64,000 bases of DNA from Pochonia chlamydosporia 170 (lineage: Eukaryota > Ascomycota > Sordariomycetes > Hypocreales > Clavicipitaceae): positions 6,510,001 through 6,574,000 of the forward strand of contig NC_035791.1 in NCBI RefSeq assembly GCF_001653235.2. Reading direction: 5' to 3'. Position numbers and translations under genes: made by a program. Under the pieces are notes generated by a model. That model was not told the origin of the DNA, searched no databases, and saw nothing but the letters and a program-made list of their open reading frames with translations. Shown here piece after piece: positions 42,849 to 52,465 of the stretch. Positions within the stretch are counted from its first letter, which is position 1. Each line of letters begins with the position of its first letter.

Positions 42849-43115
42849 CTAAAATGCTGTGCAGTTGGCAAACCATTTATTTCGCTCGGCATTACCCTGA
42901 TCTATCGTTTGCTGATACATTCTGGCCAATTCTCTTTCTACCGCTCTACAAATATAGACAACATGATTGTATTTGCCTATTTTCTCCCTGAGAAGAGCGG
43001 CTTCTACGCTGAGTGATTCTTTTTCCGACTGTAAAGCTTCTAGAGACAGACGGTAAAGCAAGTCGTCCAGTTCGAAAGTGTCCGAGTATACACTGGATGT
43101 CGGCCTAGGGTTCAT
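42849..43115 (-). CDS. Small coiled-coil protein, 88 residues
   Basis: The ATG at 43115 gives MNPRPTSSVYSDTFELDDL, followed by a helical heptad-like stretch (LYRLSLEALQSEKESLSVEAALLREKI) and a C-terminal helix (CRAVERELARMYQQTI). It ends in WFANCTAF. It is convergent with the acidic gene, with stops ~40 bp apart. No family is recognised. A coiled-coil partner protein is plausible. Confidence 0.45.
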   Translation of the reverse strand: MNPRPTSSVYSDTFELDDLLYRLSLEALQSEKESLSVEAALLREKIGKYNHVVYICRAVERELARMYQQTIDQGNAERNKWFANCTAF

Positions 43116-43364
43116 CTTCGACAACGCAGACTACCGGGTAGTGTTATGTCAAATGAAAGCATTCTCCAAGCGGGGGTGTCTTTACACAAATATATCCAGA
43201 GGCCGCAGCCATCGCGGCTATAATTAGCATTCGTTACTAGTGCCTTGAGATCTTTGATGACGTCCAAATTCCACTCCCTGTGGCGCTTATATGTATATTG
43301 CGCACTTCCCGCTGTACATTTATTTGTAGAGGTCTCCAAAAAATAGAGAGGAAACGACAGAAAA

Positions 43365-43967
43365 ATGACATACAAATGTGAGGGCAGCAAAGCGTACCGA
43401 AAAATGATTAACGAAGCCTACGAGATTCCTTTTGTTTGGTCCATTTGGTCATCTGTTGGCACCTGGCTTCTTTTGGCCGGATACCTGCTCTTCCCATCAG
43501 CATATGGCGCTCTCCAGCGCTCCCAAGCTCTACATGACGCAGGCCAAATTGGAAGATTTGTGCAGGGCGCAAGCTACAGTGTCCCCGTTGTAGTTATATC
43601 GTCGATGCTCTGTGCAATAGCCGCTGCCTTGCTATATTTTGTGTGGTCCCAGCGATCACAGAACCACATATGGGTTAACCGCCAAATCTTTATGTACGTC
43701 TTCGCCAAGGCTGATTGATTGAAGTGTGCGCTAATTTGAAGACCAATCGTCCTGCATTCGCTCATGGGTCTCTTTTCGACTCTAACAAATACCTACATAA
43801 CAAGACGCGGCCAGTGGTCTACATTTGCGGCCGTTGCCACTGTTGTAATGGTGTTGTGTCTTCTTTTAGCGGGAACTATGGCTGTCTTGTGCGAAATATG
43901 GATTTATAAACTGAAATGGAGAGCTGATGCGTTACGTCCAAAAGGGGCTTATCCCTGCCGATTGTAG
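43365..43967 (+). CDS. Multi-span membrane protein, unknown family
   Basis: Exons 43365-43693 and 43742-43967 join in frame over a 48-bp intron (GTACGT..GCTAAT..GAAG) to 184 residues. Hydrophobic segments are WLLLAGYLLFPSAYGAL, VPVVVISSMLCAIAAALLYFVW, PIVLHSLMGLFSTL and FAAVATVVMVLCLLLAGTMAVL. A short basic cytosolic-type N-terminus (MTYKCEGSKAYRKM) precedes them. The four-span layout is like the protein at 41434-42153, and the two enclose the acidic and coiled-coil genes. Family unknown. Confidence 0.65.
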
Positions 43968-44080
43968 GACAATACGCCGAAACAAGCAACGTGATTGCAT
44001 TGTTTTCAATAAATACATTGCATGGCCTCATCTTGAAAGCAACTTATCCATGAAGCCTGGCTCGGCCATGCAGTGTGACC

Positions 44081-44716
44081 ATGTCAATTAGGCCCCAACG
44101 ACGCGAGTACAGAGTTGTAATTGATCTTACTGGTGACGAGCAGTCCTGCTATTTTTGCCCAAATACCCTTACGCCAGGACCAAAATACAGGGTCTATGGA
44201 TCTGTATGTGAAGGCTCTGTCTTTGAACAAGCTTTTCTAACTCGATAGCTCCTCTGCGACAAATGTACTTCTATCGTACACTTTCTAAGATCCCATGATT
44301 GGGAAAACTGCGCCCATTGCAGAGCCAGTGGGGAGGATTTTACTGCAGTGCAGGAGATGCTGAGAAGCACGGTTTGTTCATCAGCAAGCGAGTACCCAAA
44401 TTAAGTACTAATGGATTGTTACGAAGCAACTTTGCGTTAAGCAATTCGACTGGAACACTTGTCCTATTTGTTATGAGGCTGACGATATATTGTATACATC
44501 CTGTGGTTGGTTTAGTAACCCTTGTGAATTTGCGTCTGTTGACAGCCTCCAGGCCATGCTTTCTGTAAAACTTGCTGGGACGTCTGCCAGCTACCCCAAA
44601 TAGCGGGCGACCGCTCCACCTCACGGTGTCCCATGTGTCGGATGCCGATTGTGGCTCCCCCAATCTCAGCAATGTCTCGCTCCCTAGGCCGAGAGATTAT
44701 AATTCTAGACGCGTAA
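44081..44716 (+). CDS. RING-finger protein (C3HC4), probable E3 ubiquitin ligase
   Basis: Visible only after splicing: exons 44081-44203, 44249-44371, 44427-44505, 44553-44716, giving 162 residues with every junction in frame. Introns of 45-55 bp have GT..AG ends with TTCTAACTC and TACTAAT branch sites. The RING reads CPICYEADDILYTSCGHAFC, then KTCWD, then CPMCRMPI, i.e. C-x2-C-x10-C-x-H-x2-C-x2-C..C-x2-C. The N-terminal half has further Cys/His pairs (CYFCPN, LLCDKC, CAHC) that may bind extra zinc. No membrane span, so cytosolic or nuclear. The RING recruits E2~ubiquitin. At the stop, GCGTAAGA could also act as a donor, so a longer isoform running to ~44950 is possible. Confidence 0.78.
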
Positions 44717-45019
44717 GAAGCCGCCATGGATTTGGTAGCCGCGTGAACTGCCACAAACTACCATTGCTTTCCCACCACATTAATCTCGTTCCGAAGCAGC
44801 TCCCATTTTGTCCGCCCTTAGGGACCCCTGCGAACAGCCTGGTCGTAGGCCTCGACCGCGCGGAAGAAGGCAGAACTGCCTGTTGGAGACTCCAGAGAGG
44901 CAAAGGAAGTTGCCTGTCGTGGATGTATACCAACCCATGGATATGTCTAACATGTACCTAATATCTACTTTTCATATATGTAGTAATATATAGGTATTTG
45001 TGATCTTCTTTAAAAGAAC

Positions 45020-45027
45020 TATAAATA
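45020..45027 (+). promoter_or_regulatory. TATA box of the TPR gene
   Basis: TATAAATA lies 77 bp before the ATG at 45104. Spacing and match to consensus are good. Confidence 0.6.
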
Positions 45028-45103
45028 CAGCCTGGCTCTCCAAGCTGCAACTACCGCAATTAGATCCAGGTCACCATTGCATTAGCATCAACTCACTCGT
45101 ACC

Positions 45104-46483
45104 ATGTCTGCCCAGAAAACCGAAATGACTTCCGAGCACGCTCCGACATGTGGCAAAGTCATACCTCATGACGGAATCTCCTCCATTTCCATAGTACGTC
45201 ACCTTTGCGGCCTGTACAGGGCCCAGGGAAGATTTGATGAGGCCGAAGAAGTTCTCGGTGGGAGAATGGATGATTTCATACCCGCGCTGCGACAGGATGG
45301 CGAGTCAGCCATAACTATAGTGCGCGACCTGGTGGATCTCTTTTGCGAACAGGGCAAATTCGACAAGGCAAAGGGGATCTACCAGCAGGCAGTCAGCGGC
45401 TTGGAGAAGACGTTTGGGCGCCAGCATTTCACTACCCTATCCATGGTTTTCGAGTTTGGGTCGTTTCTGCGAAAAAACAGCCAACTGCGGGAGGCTGAAG
45501 AGGTCTATGTACAGTCCCTGGCGGGTATCACGGCCGGCACCAAGAATCCAACACTCTCTGTGCTATGCATCCTCAATGAGCTTGGGGTTGTCTACGCTAA
45601 ACAGCGTAAGCTCAAACAGGCCGTTGAAGTATATAGACACGCCATTCAGGGTTACGTCAAGGTCGTTGGAAGTGACCATTTGTCGACTACGACCGCAGTG
45701 CTTAACCTTGGGGCTGTTTACAAGGACCAAGGAAAGCTAAAGGATGCAGCTAGGATGCTGAACTGGGGGCTTTCGGGCCTCGAGAAAACGCATGGCATTG
45801 CTAATAAAAGGACTATAGAGACAGCAAAACAGCTCACCGCGATTTACATGAGAGAACGCAACTTAGGAGAGGCTCAAAGGGTATGCGCGAAAGCTTTAAA
45901 CGGCTCTGAGACGACTCTTGGTAAATGTCATGAAGGAACCCTTGCTGTGGTCCTGGACATGGGAATTATACATAGAGACCAGGGCCAATTCAAAGAGTCT
46001 GAACAGATGCTTCAAAGAGCATTTGACGGATACCAACAGACTAACCATAATCTGCTTCCCCTGGTTCTGAACGCACTGGGCACTGTCCACGTCCTTCAAG
46101 GCGATTATGACAAAGCCGATGAAGAGTACGATTGGGCAAGCGAGCGCCTAAACAAGAAGGAGGAGCGGGATGAGCTTCTATATCTTATCGTGACGTACAA
46201 TATGGGAAATGCACTTCAAGCTCGCGGAAGGCTAGAAGAAGCGGAGAAACACTGCGAAAAAGCACTTGAGGGTTTCCAAACCTTGGCTGGCCACAAGCAC
46301 TTGACAACAATGGCAGTAGTGCTTAAACTTGGGGCAATTTATCAAGAGCAAGGCAAATTTAAAGAGGTTGAAGACTTGTACCGAACAGCGCTGAGGAGTC
46401 AAGGGGGGAAATCCAAAAAGCTTTCGAAGGGTGATGACAATGACGCTGCCCTTTACTTTCAACGGATGTCTATAGTGTATTAA
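45104..46483 (+). CDS. Tetratricopeptide (kinesin-light-chain type) repeat protein
   Basis: 459 residues, single exon. About nine TPR units are visible, with A/G-x3-Y-x2-Q-G-x-F/L-x2-A-E signatures: LCGLYRAQGRFDEAEEV, LVDLFCEQGKFDKAKGIY, LGVVYAKQRKLKQAVEVY, LGAVYKDQGKLKDAARML, LTAIYMRERNLGEAQRV, MGIIHRDQGQFKESEQM, LGTVHVLQGDYDKADEEY, MGNALQARGRLEEAEKHC, LGAIYQEQGKFKEVEDLY. Repeat spacing is ~42 residues, as in TPR_10/12 arrays at the C-terminus of fungal STAND/NLR proteins. Here no NACHT or NB-ARC and no effector domain precedes them. The role is protein binding, partner unknown. Confidence 0.85.
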   Translation: MSAQKTEMTSEHAPTCGKVIPHDGISSISIVRHLCGLYRAQGRFDEAEEVLGGRMDDFIPALRQDGESAITIVRDLVDLFCEQGKFDKAKGIYQQAVSGLEKTFGRQHFTTLSMVFEFGSFLRKNSQLREAEEVYVQSLAGITAGTKNPTLSVLCILNELGVVYAKQRKLKQAVEVYRHAIQGYVKVVGSDHLSTTTAVLNLGAVYKDQGKLKDAARMLNWGLSGLEKTHGIANKRTIETAKQLTAIYMRERNLGEAQRVCAKALNGSETTLGKCHEGTLAVVLDMGIIHRDQGQFKESEQMLQRAFDGYQQTNHNLLPLVLNALGTVHVLQGDYDKADEEYDWASERLNKKEERDELLYLIVTYNMGNALQARGRLEEAEKHCEKALEGFQTLAGHKHLTTMAVVLKLGAIYQEQGKFKEVEDLYRTALRSQGGKSKKLSKGDDNDAALYFQRMSIVY

Positions 46484-47281
46484 TATGTTTCTCGTTAGAT
46501 GTGTGAGCAAACTTTTATGGTGCTCATAACTTATTAGAGGATGCATCAATAAATGTCTTCTCCATATAATATGTGCTGCATGCGTTGTCTGCTATTGATC
46601 TACCAAAATACCCTAAATTGGTAACTTCAAAAATTCCGTGTTTTCGAAATTGCCCCTTATACCGCTTCCAAGTTTACTTAAGCCTATTAATATAGAGTGA
46701 CGGGTTGGTTACGTGGCAAAACACAACATCTCTAGCGCCAGGTCTAAAGCCTGGATGCAGTGGTACGCTGTCTGACGATGTCTCCACTAAGGTCGGAGTA
46801 GGAGCCTCTGGAAGCTTCTTGTGGCTCCAATCTGAATATTCGGGCAGATTATTTGTAACAGAGGTCCCTTTATTCTGCATATTTGTCATTTTCGACGTGT
46901 TGGCTGGATTGCTATGGTATGTATTCGGTCGTTCCCTCTCTGTATGGGCTACTAAATACTTGCATATGAAGACAATGAAGAGACGGATGGATGAAAAATG
47001 TAGCGCCGCAATGGTTTGCCAAAGAGGGCGTCTCGATTAATATCTTAACTGAAATGTCTAGCTTGTAAATTACCAACTTAAGTTTGAGACGGTCTTTATC
47101 AATTAAGAACAGCCAGAATATACCCCAACTTGTATAGTGCAGAAACTGGACGACCAGAACTCGTGACCTTCAATGAACAAAGGCTAGGCACAGATTGTAC
47201 ATGTGCTTTAGGTCTAAAGTTGACCTTTGGCGACTTCCTTCACCGGCGCAATAGAGGATGAATGAATGAATAACACGTAGC
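46484..47281. other. Intergenic with one uncertain ORF
   Basis: A plus ORF at 46705-47040 has one convincing hydrophobic segment (PLFCIFVIFDVLAGLLWYVF) and a basic tail, but no ATG until late. It might be a last exon of an unrecognised membrane protein. Confidence 0.3.
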
Positions 47282-48201
47282 TCAACTCATAGTACAAGAT
47301 ATATTGGTGCGGCCGGTGCAAGCTATTGTGTGCTCGGCTTGGAGTGGTTGATATACGTAAAGCAAGCCCTGGAATATTTGTTCTCCTCCACCATTGCCTA
47401 TACAAAAGTAGTGAGTAAATAAGTCAACTGGAAGCTTCGTGAAAACTACTCACAACGTTCCCAGACTCCAAATATGAGGTCAGTGCAATTTGGACTTATT
47501 CGATGTGGACCAAACGAGGTATCTAGCCAACGCACTGCGAAATAGTGAAAATTAGAGGACGATACCCTGAGGGAAACTGCAATACTGTCATTACTACTTT
47601 GCAGTATGGGTGAATCTTCAGCCAATTTTTTACAAGCCCAGCGTGAGTATGTCAATACTTCCATTTTTTCTTTTGCTATTCTATCCGGCCTGGCATAGCA
47701 TATTGGAGATGTCGATGCTGAGAGTGTTACAGCTGCTGTGGTGCTGAAGCTCAAGTTCCTTGGGATCGTGATGGTCTTCGTAATTGTTGAGGTCGCTGCA
47801 ATCGGAAGACTTGTTACAGTCTTTGTTTCTGCCTCACAAGGCTTAGTTGCATACGACGATGGCACACTGCCGTATTCGCTGCGTTGACCACAGGCTGTGT
47901 TGCGCAATAGTAGCTTCGGGACACAGCTGTCCGTCGTAACCCATGTAGCAGGCGGTTTGACCATCGCATTATATGGAACTGTATACTCTAGCCCTGATGT
48001 AATATACCAATCCATTGTTTTGGTAGGATTTAGTTTCTGAATATCAGTGGTGTTTATACCAAGAGCGATGGCGGCTTTCCACATTGTGTCACAATTCTTG
48101 ACCATCCATACTCCAAACTGAGGGCTGAGGGTGCATCCCGCAACTAGCGGAGTCAGAAGCAGTACTAACGCACGTAGTATCGTATCAGTATTGTATTGGC
48201 C
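47282..48201 (-). CDS. LysM-like secreted protein (5' end uncertain)
   Basis: The frame is open from 48201 and starts with a signal-peptide-like core (RALVLLLTPLVAGC). A LysM-type block follows: VKNCDTMWKAAIALGINTTDIQKLNP. Next come a Ser/Thr-rich linker and a C-terminal domain with paired Cys (SPICYARPD, RWACKKL, ISPNCTDLIFG, WERC). An intron at 47398-47453 (GTGAGT..TATAG) joins a last exon ending at 47282 (CNGGGEQIFQG). No ATG is found before the in-frame TAG at 48202-48204, so a first exon or the start is missing. LysM proteins bind chitin or chitooligomers outside the cell. A single, atypical LysM makes ligand binding uncertain. Confidence 0.62.
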
Positions 48202-48610
48202 CTAGCTGAAAGCTGGATGCCCCCTCAAAAGCAACAGGTCCAGGCCACACTATATACATATCATGGAGCAAGTTGTGGCCACACACAGCCGAATAGAGCA
48301 CCTAGCGCTACTGACGAATCAAACAAAGTTATTTTTCTAAAGGAAAGAGTTGTATGTACAGTATACGTAATGGTGTGAAGAATGATAGAGTACGAGAAAC
48401 CGTAGCGAAGCAATAGAACAAACTGTAAAGAGCAGGAACTGGATGACAAGGACTCATAGGCCTGATCGAGACAATGTATATGTGCCACAGGCGTATATTG
48501 CCCTTTCGGACTTTCCACCGGTACATATGTATTGCTCTCTAAAGTACAAAACCTTACAGCATGACTCATCACACTTGGCAGTTAAGCAATAATGCCAAGA
48601 TAATTTACGT

Positions 48611-49388
48611 CTATCTCAGCACGAGATAACTACTTGGTGCGATGCCTTCCTCTCCTGAAGTTTTCTTCACTGGCCACCACGCCCCGCAAATATTAGATAC
48701 ATCCAAAATCTCTCCTCTAGTAAATGAGATCTCTTTTGGGTCCTTGGGGTTGCCATCGTAAGAGTATAAGGCTGTCGCCGTGTACGGCCATTCTTGATGG
48801 GTTTTCGGAGAGCTTGGCAACGGTTCTGCCCTCTTCTCAGTTCTTATTGAAGAAGATATGTCAGAGAGAGAGTCTACAAGCTGTCGCGGTTTGGAAGACT
48901 GCTCCGAACCAAAGTATAGTAGCCATATAATCTATCAAATATTAGTGGAAAGTCAGCGAGGGAGCAGGGAGATGATACGAGCCATGACCATAGAAAGCAC
49001 TATGAATCCTACAGTGGCAGCGACTCTAGCACCACTAGGTGAATATGCTAACGAATTCACGGAAGATGTGACCAGCACTATTCCTGCCCCGAGATACCCA
49101 GCAATCGCGACTTGATATCTCGCAAGCCCATCACTTCCTGTCAAATAAAAAATTCCGGCGATCAGGAAAAAACTGTAAACGATCGACCACCATGCGAATG
49201 AGGGAAACAGATTCACCGTGTCAGCCTGTATTTGACAAAGTATGCAGGATACCGCAGTGACGACCCAGCAAAGCTTTCTCATGTTAGTACCGCTCAAAAC
49301 AAACAATATTACCGCTGTTACTTACAATTGAGACAGATAGCGTAGCCAGGTCAAATGGCTTAGCGAGGATGTTGCTTAGACGGAACAT
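48611..49388 (-). CDS. Sho1-like osmosensor (four TM spans and C-terminal SH3)
   Basis: Exons 49388-49326, 49273-48989 and 48931-48611 join to 222 residues. It starts FRLSNILAKPFDLATLS like Sho1 N-termini. Four spans follow (CWVVTAVSCILCQI, FAWWSIVYSFFLIAGIFYL, YQVAIAGYLGAGIVLVTSS, GFIVLSMIIWLLYFGS), then a ~55-residue linker. The SH3 domain is ATALYSYDGNPKDPKEISF, GEILDVSN, WWPVKKTSGEEGIAPSSYL. Sho1 sits in the plasma membrane and docks the MAPKK Pbs2 through SH3 in the HOG pathway, and in pathogens also feeds invasive-growth MAPK. The usual length is nearer 300, so the linker is short here. Intron 2 uses a weak donor (GTCATG). It may be an accessory paralogue. Confidence 0.8.
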
Positions 49389-50059
49389 AATGTATTTGTA
49401 CCCTCTTTGTCTCGCTGCAAAAGACTGCAGCTGGCTGACAAGGTTGACTGAGTCCGAACCGTATACGTGGAATGAGATGACGGCGACGTTGATGACACGA
49501 CATACTTGAAAGTTGTATGCAGTAACACCAATTTTCACAACAGATATGGGCTGAACCATTTGATCTTCATTTCCGAGGTAGAAAATGGATGAACCCGTCC
49601 ACGCGGTCGGATGTGACTTACGTCTGGAAGGCGGCTTGAACAGAGCCATTTTCGGACTATGAGGATATTCACCAGAGATTCGAGGAATTACGTGTCTGAT
49701 AGTGTCGTTTAAGGACGGTTCTATCGGGCGATCCAGCATTGCAAGTAGGATATGGGCAGTATTGATCTCCACGAGCGGTCTGGCTTCTCAGTGCCACAGT
49801 CCTCATTAGTTTGGCAGGAGAGAAGTGATGAATTCCTGGTCGGAGTTTATTATCAAGTGCATATAAGTTAAGCAACTCCTTCAAAGCTTCTGACCGCAAG
49901 GAGTCTGCCTCGACCATCCACCCCTGTCCCGTCTGTATTTCAAATGTTATGGATTGAGGAAAGTAATTCGGCGTCGCGAGGATATAATGTGGAGTATATG
50001 TATATGGTGACGTTATCTTTCTGTCCCTTCCAGAGGCAGCCAAAGTCTTCAGGCCAGAA
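49389..50059. other. Gap between Sho1-like gene and nuclease-kinase gene
   Basis: Minus ORFs 49284-49772 and 49669-50139 overlap real exons or each other and have no family motif. No gene is called. Confidence 0.4.
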
Positions 50060-52465
50060 CTACCGGAGGTGAATATCGTGTGCAGTGGGCCGCCAAAGCA
50101 CCAAATTTGCAGCTGATCGTAGCTCTTTCGCCCAGTCATCCTCAGATTGTTTGCGATTTACCCCATGTTTCCTCTTTCGACCTTCAGTATTCGAACTCAC
50201 GGATGCAAGCGGATGACGATCACGAAACTCCGATCGTTCGAAATCCACCAGCATTATGCTGCCAAGTTTTGGATCGAATAACATGTTACGAGGTTCGGCA
50301 TCACAGTGGAGAACTCCTAATCTATGAAGTTCCTTCAATGCCGTTGTGACTCCATTAACGAGACTTAACTTGTTAGCTGGGTTAATACATCGAGTGAGAG
50401 ATTGTCCAGCCCAACTAAGAAATAGGAAGCTGGTGTAGACTCCACCGTCATAATGGTATGGGCGTATTAATTCGACGATACCAAGACATACTGGCACGTA
50501 CTTGCCCTGAATGGGGTGAAGTCTGCAATAAACTTGGCTTTCGTGAGCTAGAAACTTATGATCGAAACTTTCCATGCCTTTTGCCACAAATGTGTAGCCG
50601 TAGGACGACAGTCGCACCTTAAATAGGGCCCCCCGCGATCCTGATAGGTAGAGCGAAATACAATCTGCATCAGGGCCACGGTCTCTTGCCAGCTGGGCGC
50701 GTATGAGCCGAAGGAACTTAGCCTGAGGAATATGAACCCTGCCGTGATAATGCACATTGGGACAATCCTCATCTAAGGGCCCTCCATGTGCTAATCCAAG
50801 AAGACATCGGTGAGTGCAATATAGACGGTCTTCGATATGAGGCTGGGTTTCACCTCGCTGCCGCTGCTGCTGCTGCCGGCTTTGGCGCTGTGTTCGCTGG
50901 CCACTTTCCCCCCCACCGCTGCTGTCTGTTTTGGCTGACTGCACTTGTTTCTTGCCCATACCGGATAGGTTTGGCGTGGGGGAAGGAGGATCATAATCAT
51001 CCTGATCTTCTGAGCGCGCTGGCCGTGTCACCGGCGGCTGACAGCTGGAGCGGGTTCGAATGGGTGACCGAGTAAATCCTTTCCAACGTTGAGGCTTGTA
51101 AGGCGATGCACGAGGTTCCTTGTCTTTTCGTTCTGACGGTGGAATCTTGCTTAATATATCTTCGTATTCGACGTCCCACCGACCAAGCTTCTCAGCATCG
51201 TCGTGCCATGATTCTGCAGGTGGGGTGGCCAGCAGAGCTTGAACAAGGAAAGCGAATACCTGGGCGGCAGCTGTGCGATGGAGCCTGTTCTCATCGTCAT
51301 CCATAACATCCAGTTTTGGCACGCACACGGCGCAGTACACCGTGCTTGGATCATCCGGGATATTTAGAAAACCGAAAGCCTGCCCGGTGCAGAAATAGCC
51401 ATATCGTATGCCTTTGCCTATCATGTAGGAGAAGAGTTGCGTGACGACCGCAGCGGTGAGCGCTCTAGCATTAAAGGTGAAGCCCTGGCCATCCTTGTTG
51501 ATCACATCACGTTCCGGCCGGATCTCTGAATCAAGCCCAGTGACAATCTCGTCAACGCTCAGCTTGTGTGGTGCCTTGTATTCAATAGCGATCGTGGGCA
51601 CATTTTTGCCTTCCGATGTCCTGTATATGCAAAACTGGTCCGCCCTGTTGCCCTTCCCCTTCGCCTTTCGTCGTGGCTTTTGGCCTCGTGTCCTCGTCGT
51701 CGACGCTGACGCGAGGGCACGAGAGTCGCTTCCACTGATTGACATGCGTTCCATAGATTGAAGAGTCGAGTCACTATGCTCCCCGAGGTTCGTGTGACTC
51801 TCAAAGGTCACGGTTCCCTTAAGGCCAAGGCCGTTTCGCAAGATGGGATCCTTGTAGGTCTCGTCAACCATCTTCTGAACAGCATTTTCGACCACATCAC
51901 GCTCGAAGTTCCGCAGACCAATTTCACTGCTTATTGGTTGGAGTATAGACTTGACGTATGATAATTGATGTTGAGATGGAAACACCGTTTGAGAAGCGAA
52001 TTCGGGGCTGATAGAGAGTTTTTCCCAGATCTTTTGTTGCTTGGCTGGGAAATTCTCCCATGGGATGATACGACGAGGGAAGATCCTGCCAGTTGGGTTG
52101 GTTGTGTCGCCTTGTGTTGTCAGCGATCGGTCTGTTACGACGTCGACAGCAAGATCAAGCGAGTGGCAGGCCTCAAGATACTGCTGGAGAGTCAGCGGTA
52201 GTGACGCCTTTGCCAATCTCTCAGCTTCTTCGCGACGGCGTTGTTCTTCTTCGCGACGGCGTTGTTCTTCTTCGCGACGGCGTTGTTCTTCTTCGCGACG
52301 GCGTTGTTCTTCTTCGCGACGACGTTGTTCTTCTTCACGTCGGAATTGTTCTTCTTCGAATCTGCGTTGTTCTTGTTTCCGTTCTTCTTCGCGTCGGCGT
52401 CGTTCTTCTTCACGTAGACGCTGTTCCTCCCGAAGCAAACGGCGCAACTCTTCGATTTCGTCCAT
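50060..52465 (-). CDS. Coiled coil + PD-(D/E)XK-like nuclease + protein kinase fusion
   Basis: 801 residues, one exon, ATG at 52465. Residues 1-90 form a highly charged coil of EEQRRRE heptads. Residues ~240-400 hold a restriction-endonuclease-like core: an Asp in ADQFCIY (~276) and the E-x-K motif in TIAIEYKAPHKL (~293), then SYMIGKGIRYGYFCTGQAF. A Pro/Gln/Arg-rich linker follows. Residues ~600-780 are a kinase with all key elements: glycine loop SGSRGALFKV, Lys in FVAKG, Glu in HESQVY, catalytic HCDAEPRN and VDFERS in place of DFG. The HxDxxxxN kinase resembles RIO/Bud32-like atypical kinases. Nuclease-kinase proteins of this sort occur in fungi among Crinkler-like and conflict-related proteins. 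No signal peptide. Targets are unknown. Confidence 0.72.
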   Translation of the reverse strand: MDEIEELRRLLREEQRLREEERRRREEERKQEQRRFEEEQFRREEEQRRREEEQRRREEEQRRREEEQRRREEEQRRREEAERLAKASLPLTLQQYLEACHSLDLAVDVVTDRSLTTQGDTTNPTGRIFPRRIIPWENFPAKQQKIWEKLSISPEFASQTVFPSQHQLSYVKSILQPISSEIGLRNFERDVVENAVQKMVDETYKDPILRNGLGLKGTVTFESHTNLGEHSDSTLQSMERMSISGSDSRALASASTTRTRGQKPRRKAKGKGNRADQFCIYRTSEGKNVPTIAIEYKAPHKLSVDEIVTGLDSEIRPERDVINKDGQGFTFNARALTAAVVTQLFSYMIGKGIRYGYFCTGQAFGFLNIPDDPSTVYCAVCVPKLDVMDDDENRLHRTAAAQVFAFLVQALLATPPAESWHDDAEKLGRWDVEYEDILSKIPPSERKDKEPRASPYKPQRWKGFTRSPIRTRSSCQPPVTRPARSEDQDDYDPPSPTPNLSGMGKKQVQSAKTDSSGGGESGQRTQRQSRQQQQRQRGETQPHIEDRLYCTHRCLLGLAHGGPLDEDCPNVHYHGRVHIPQAKFLRLIRAQLARDRGPDADCISLYLSGSRGALFKVRLSSYGYTFVAKGMESFDHKFLAHESQVYCRLHPIQGKYVPVCLGIVELIRPYHYDGGVYTSFLFLSWAGQSLTRCINPANKLSLVNGVTTALKELHRLGVLHCDAEPRNMLFDPKLGSIMLVDFERSEFRDRHPLASVSSNTEGRKRKHGVNRKQSEDDWAKELRSAANLVLWRPTAHDIHLR
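52225..52440 (-). repeat. 21-bp tandem repeat coding for EEQRRRE heptads
   Basis: Unit CTTCTTCGCGACGGCGTTGT plus one T on the plus strand: four exact copies from 52225 to 52308, a one-base variant to 52329, then more diverged copies to ~52440. Each unit encodes seven residues, so copy number changes alter coiled-coil length without a frameshift. Confidence 0.92.

Noticed and set aside
45104..46483. NLR/STAND immune receptor
   Set aside because: Only the TPR array is present; no NACHT, NB-ARC or effector domain is encoded upstream.
49669..50139. 156-residue minus ORF as a gene
   Set aside because: It overlaps the 3' end of the nuclease-kinase ORF in another frame and carries no motif.
52225..52440. 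CRISPR-like regular repeats
   Set aside because: Units are contiguous without spacers and encode coiled-coil heptads inside a long ORF.
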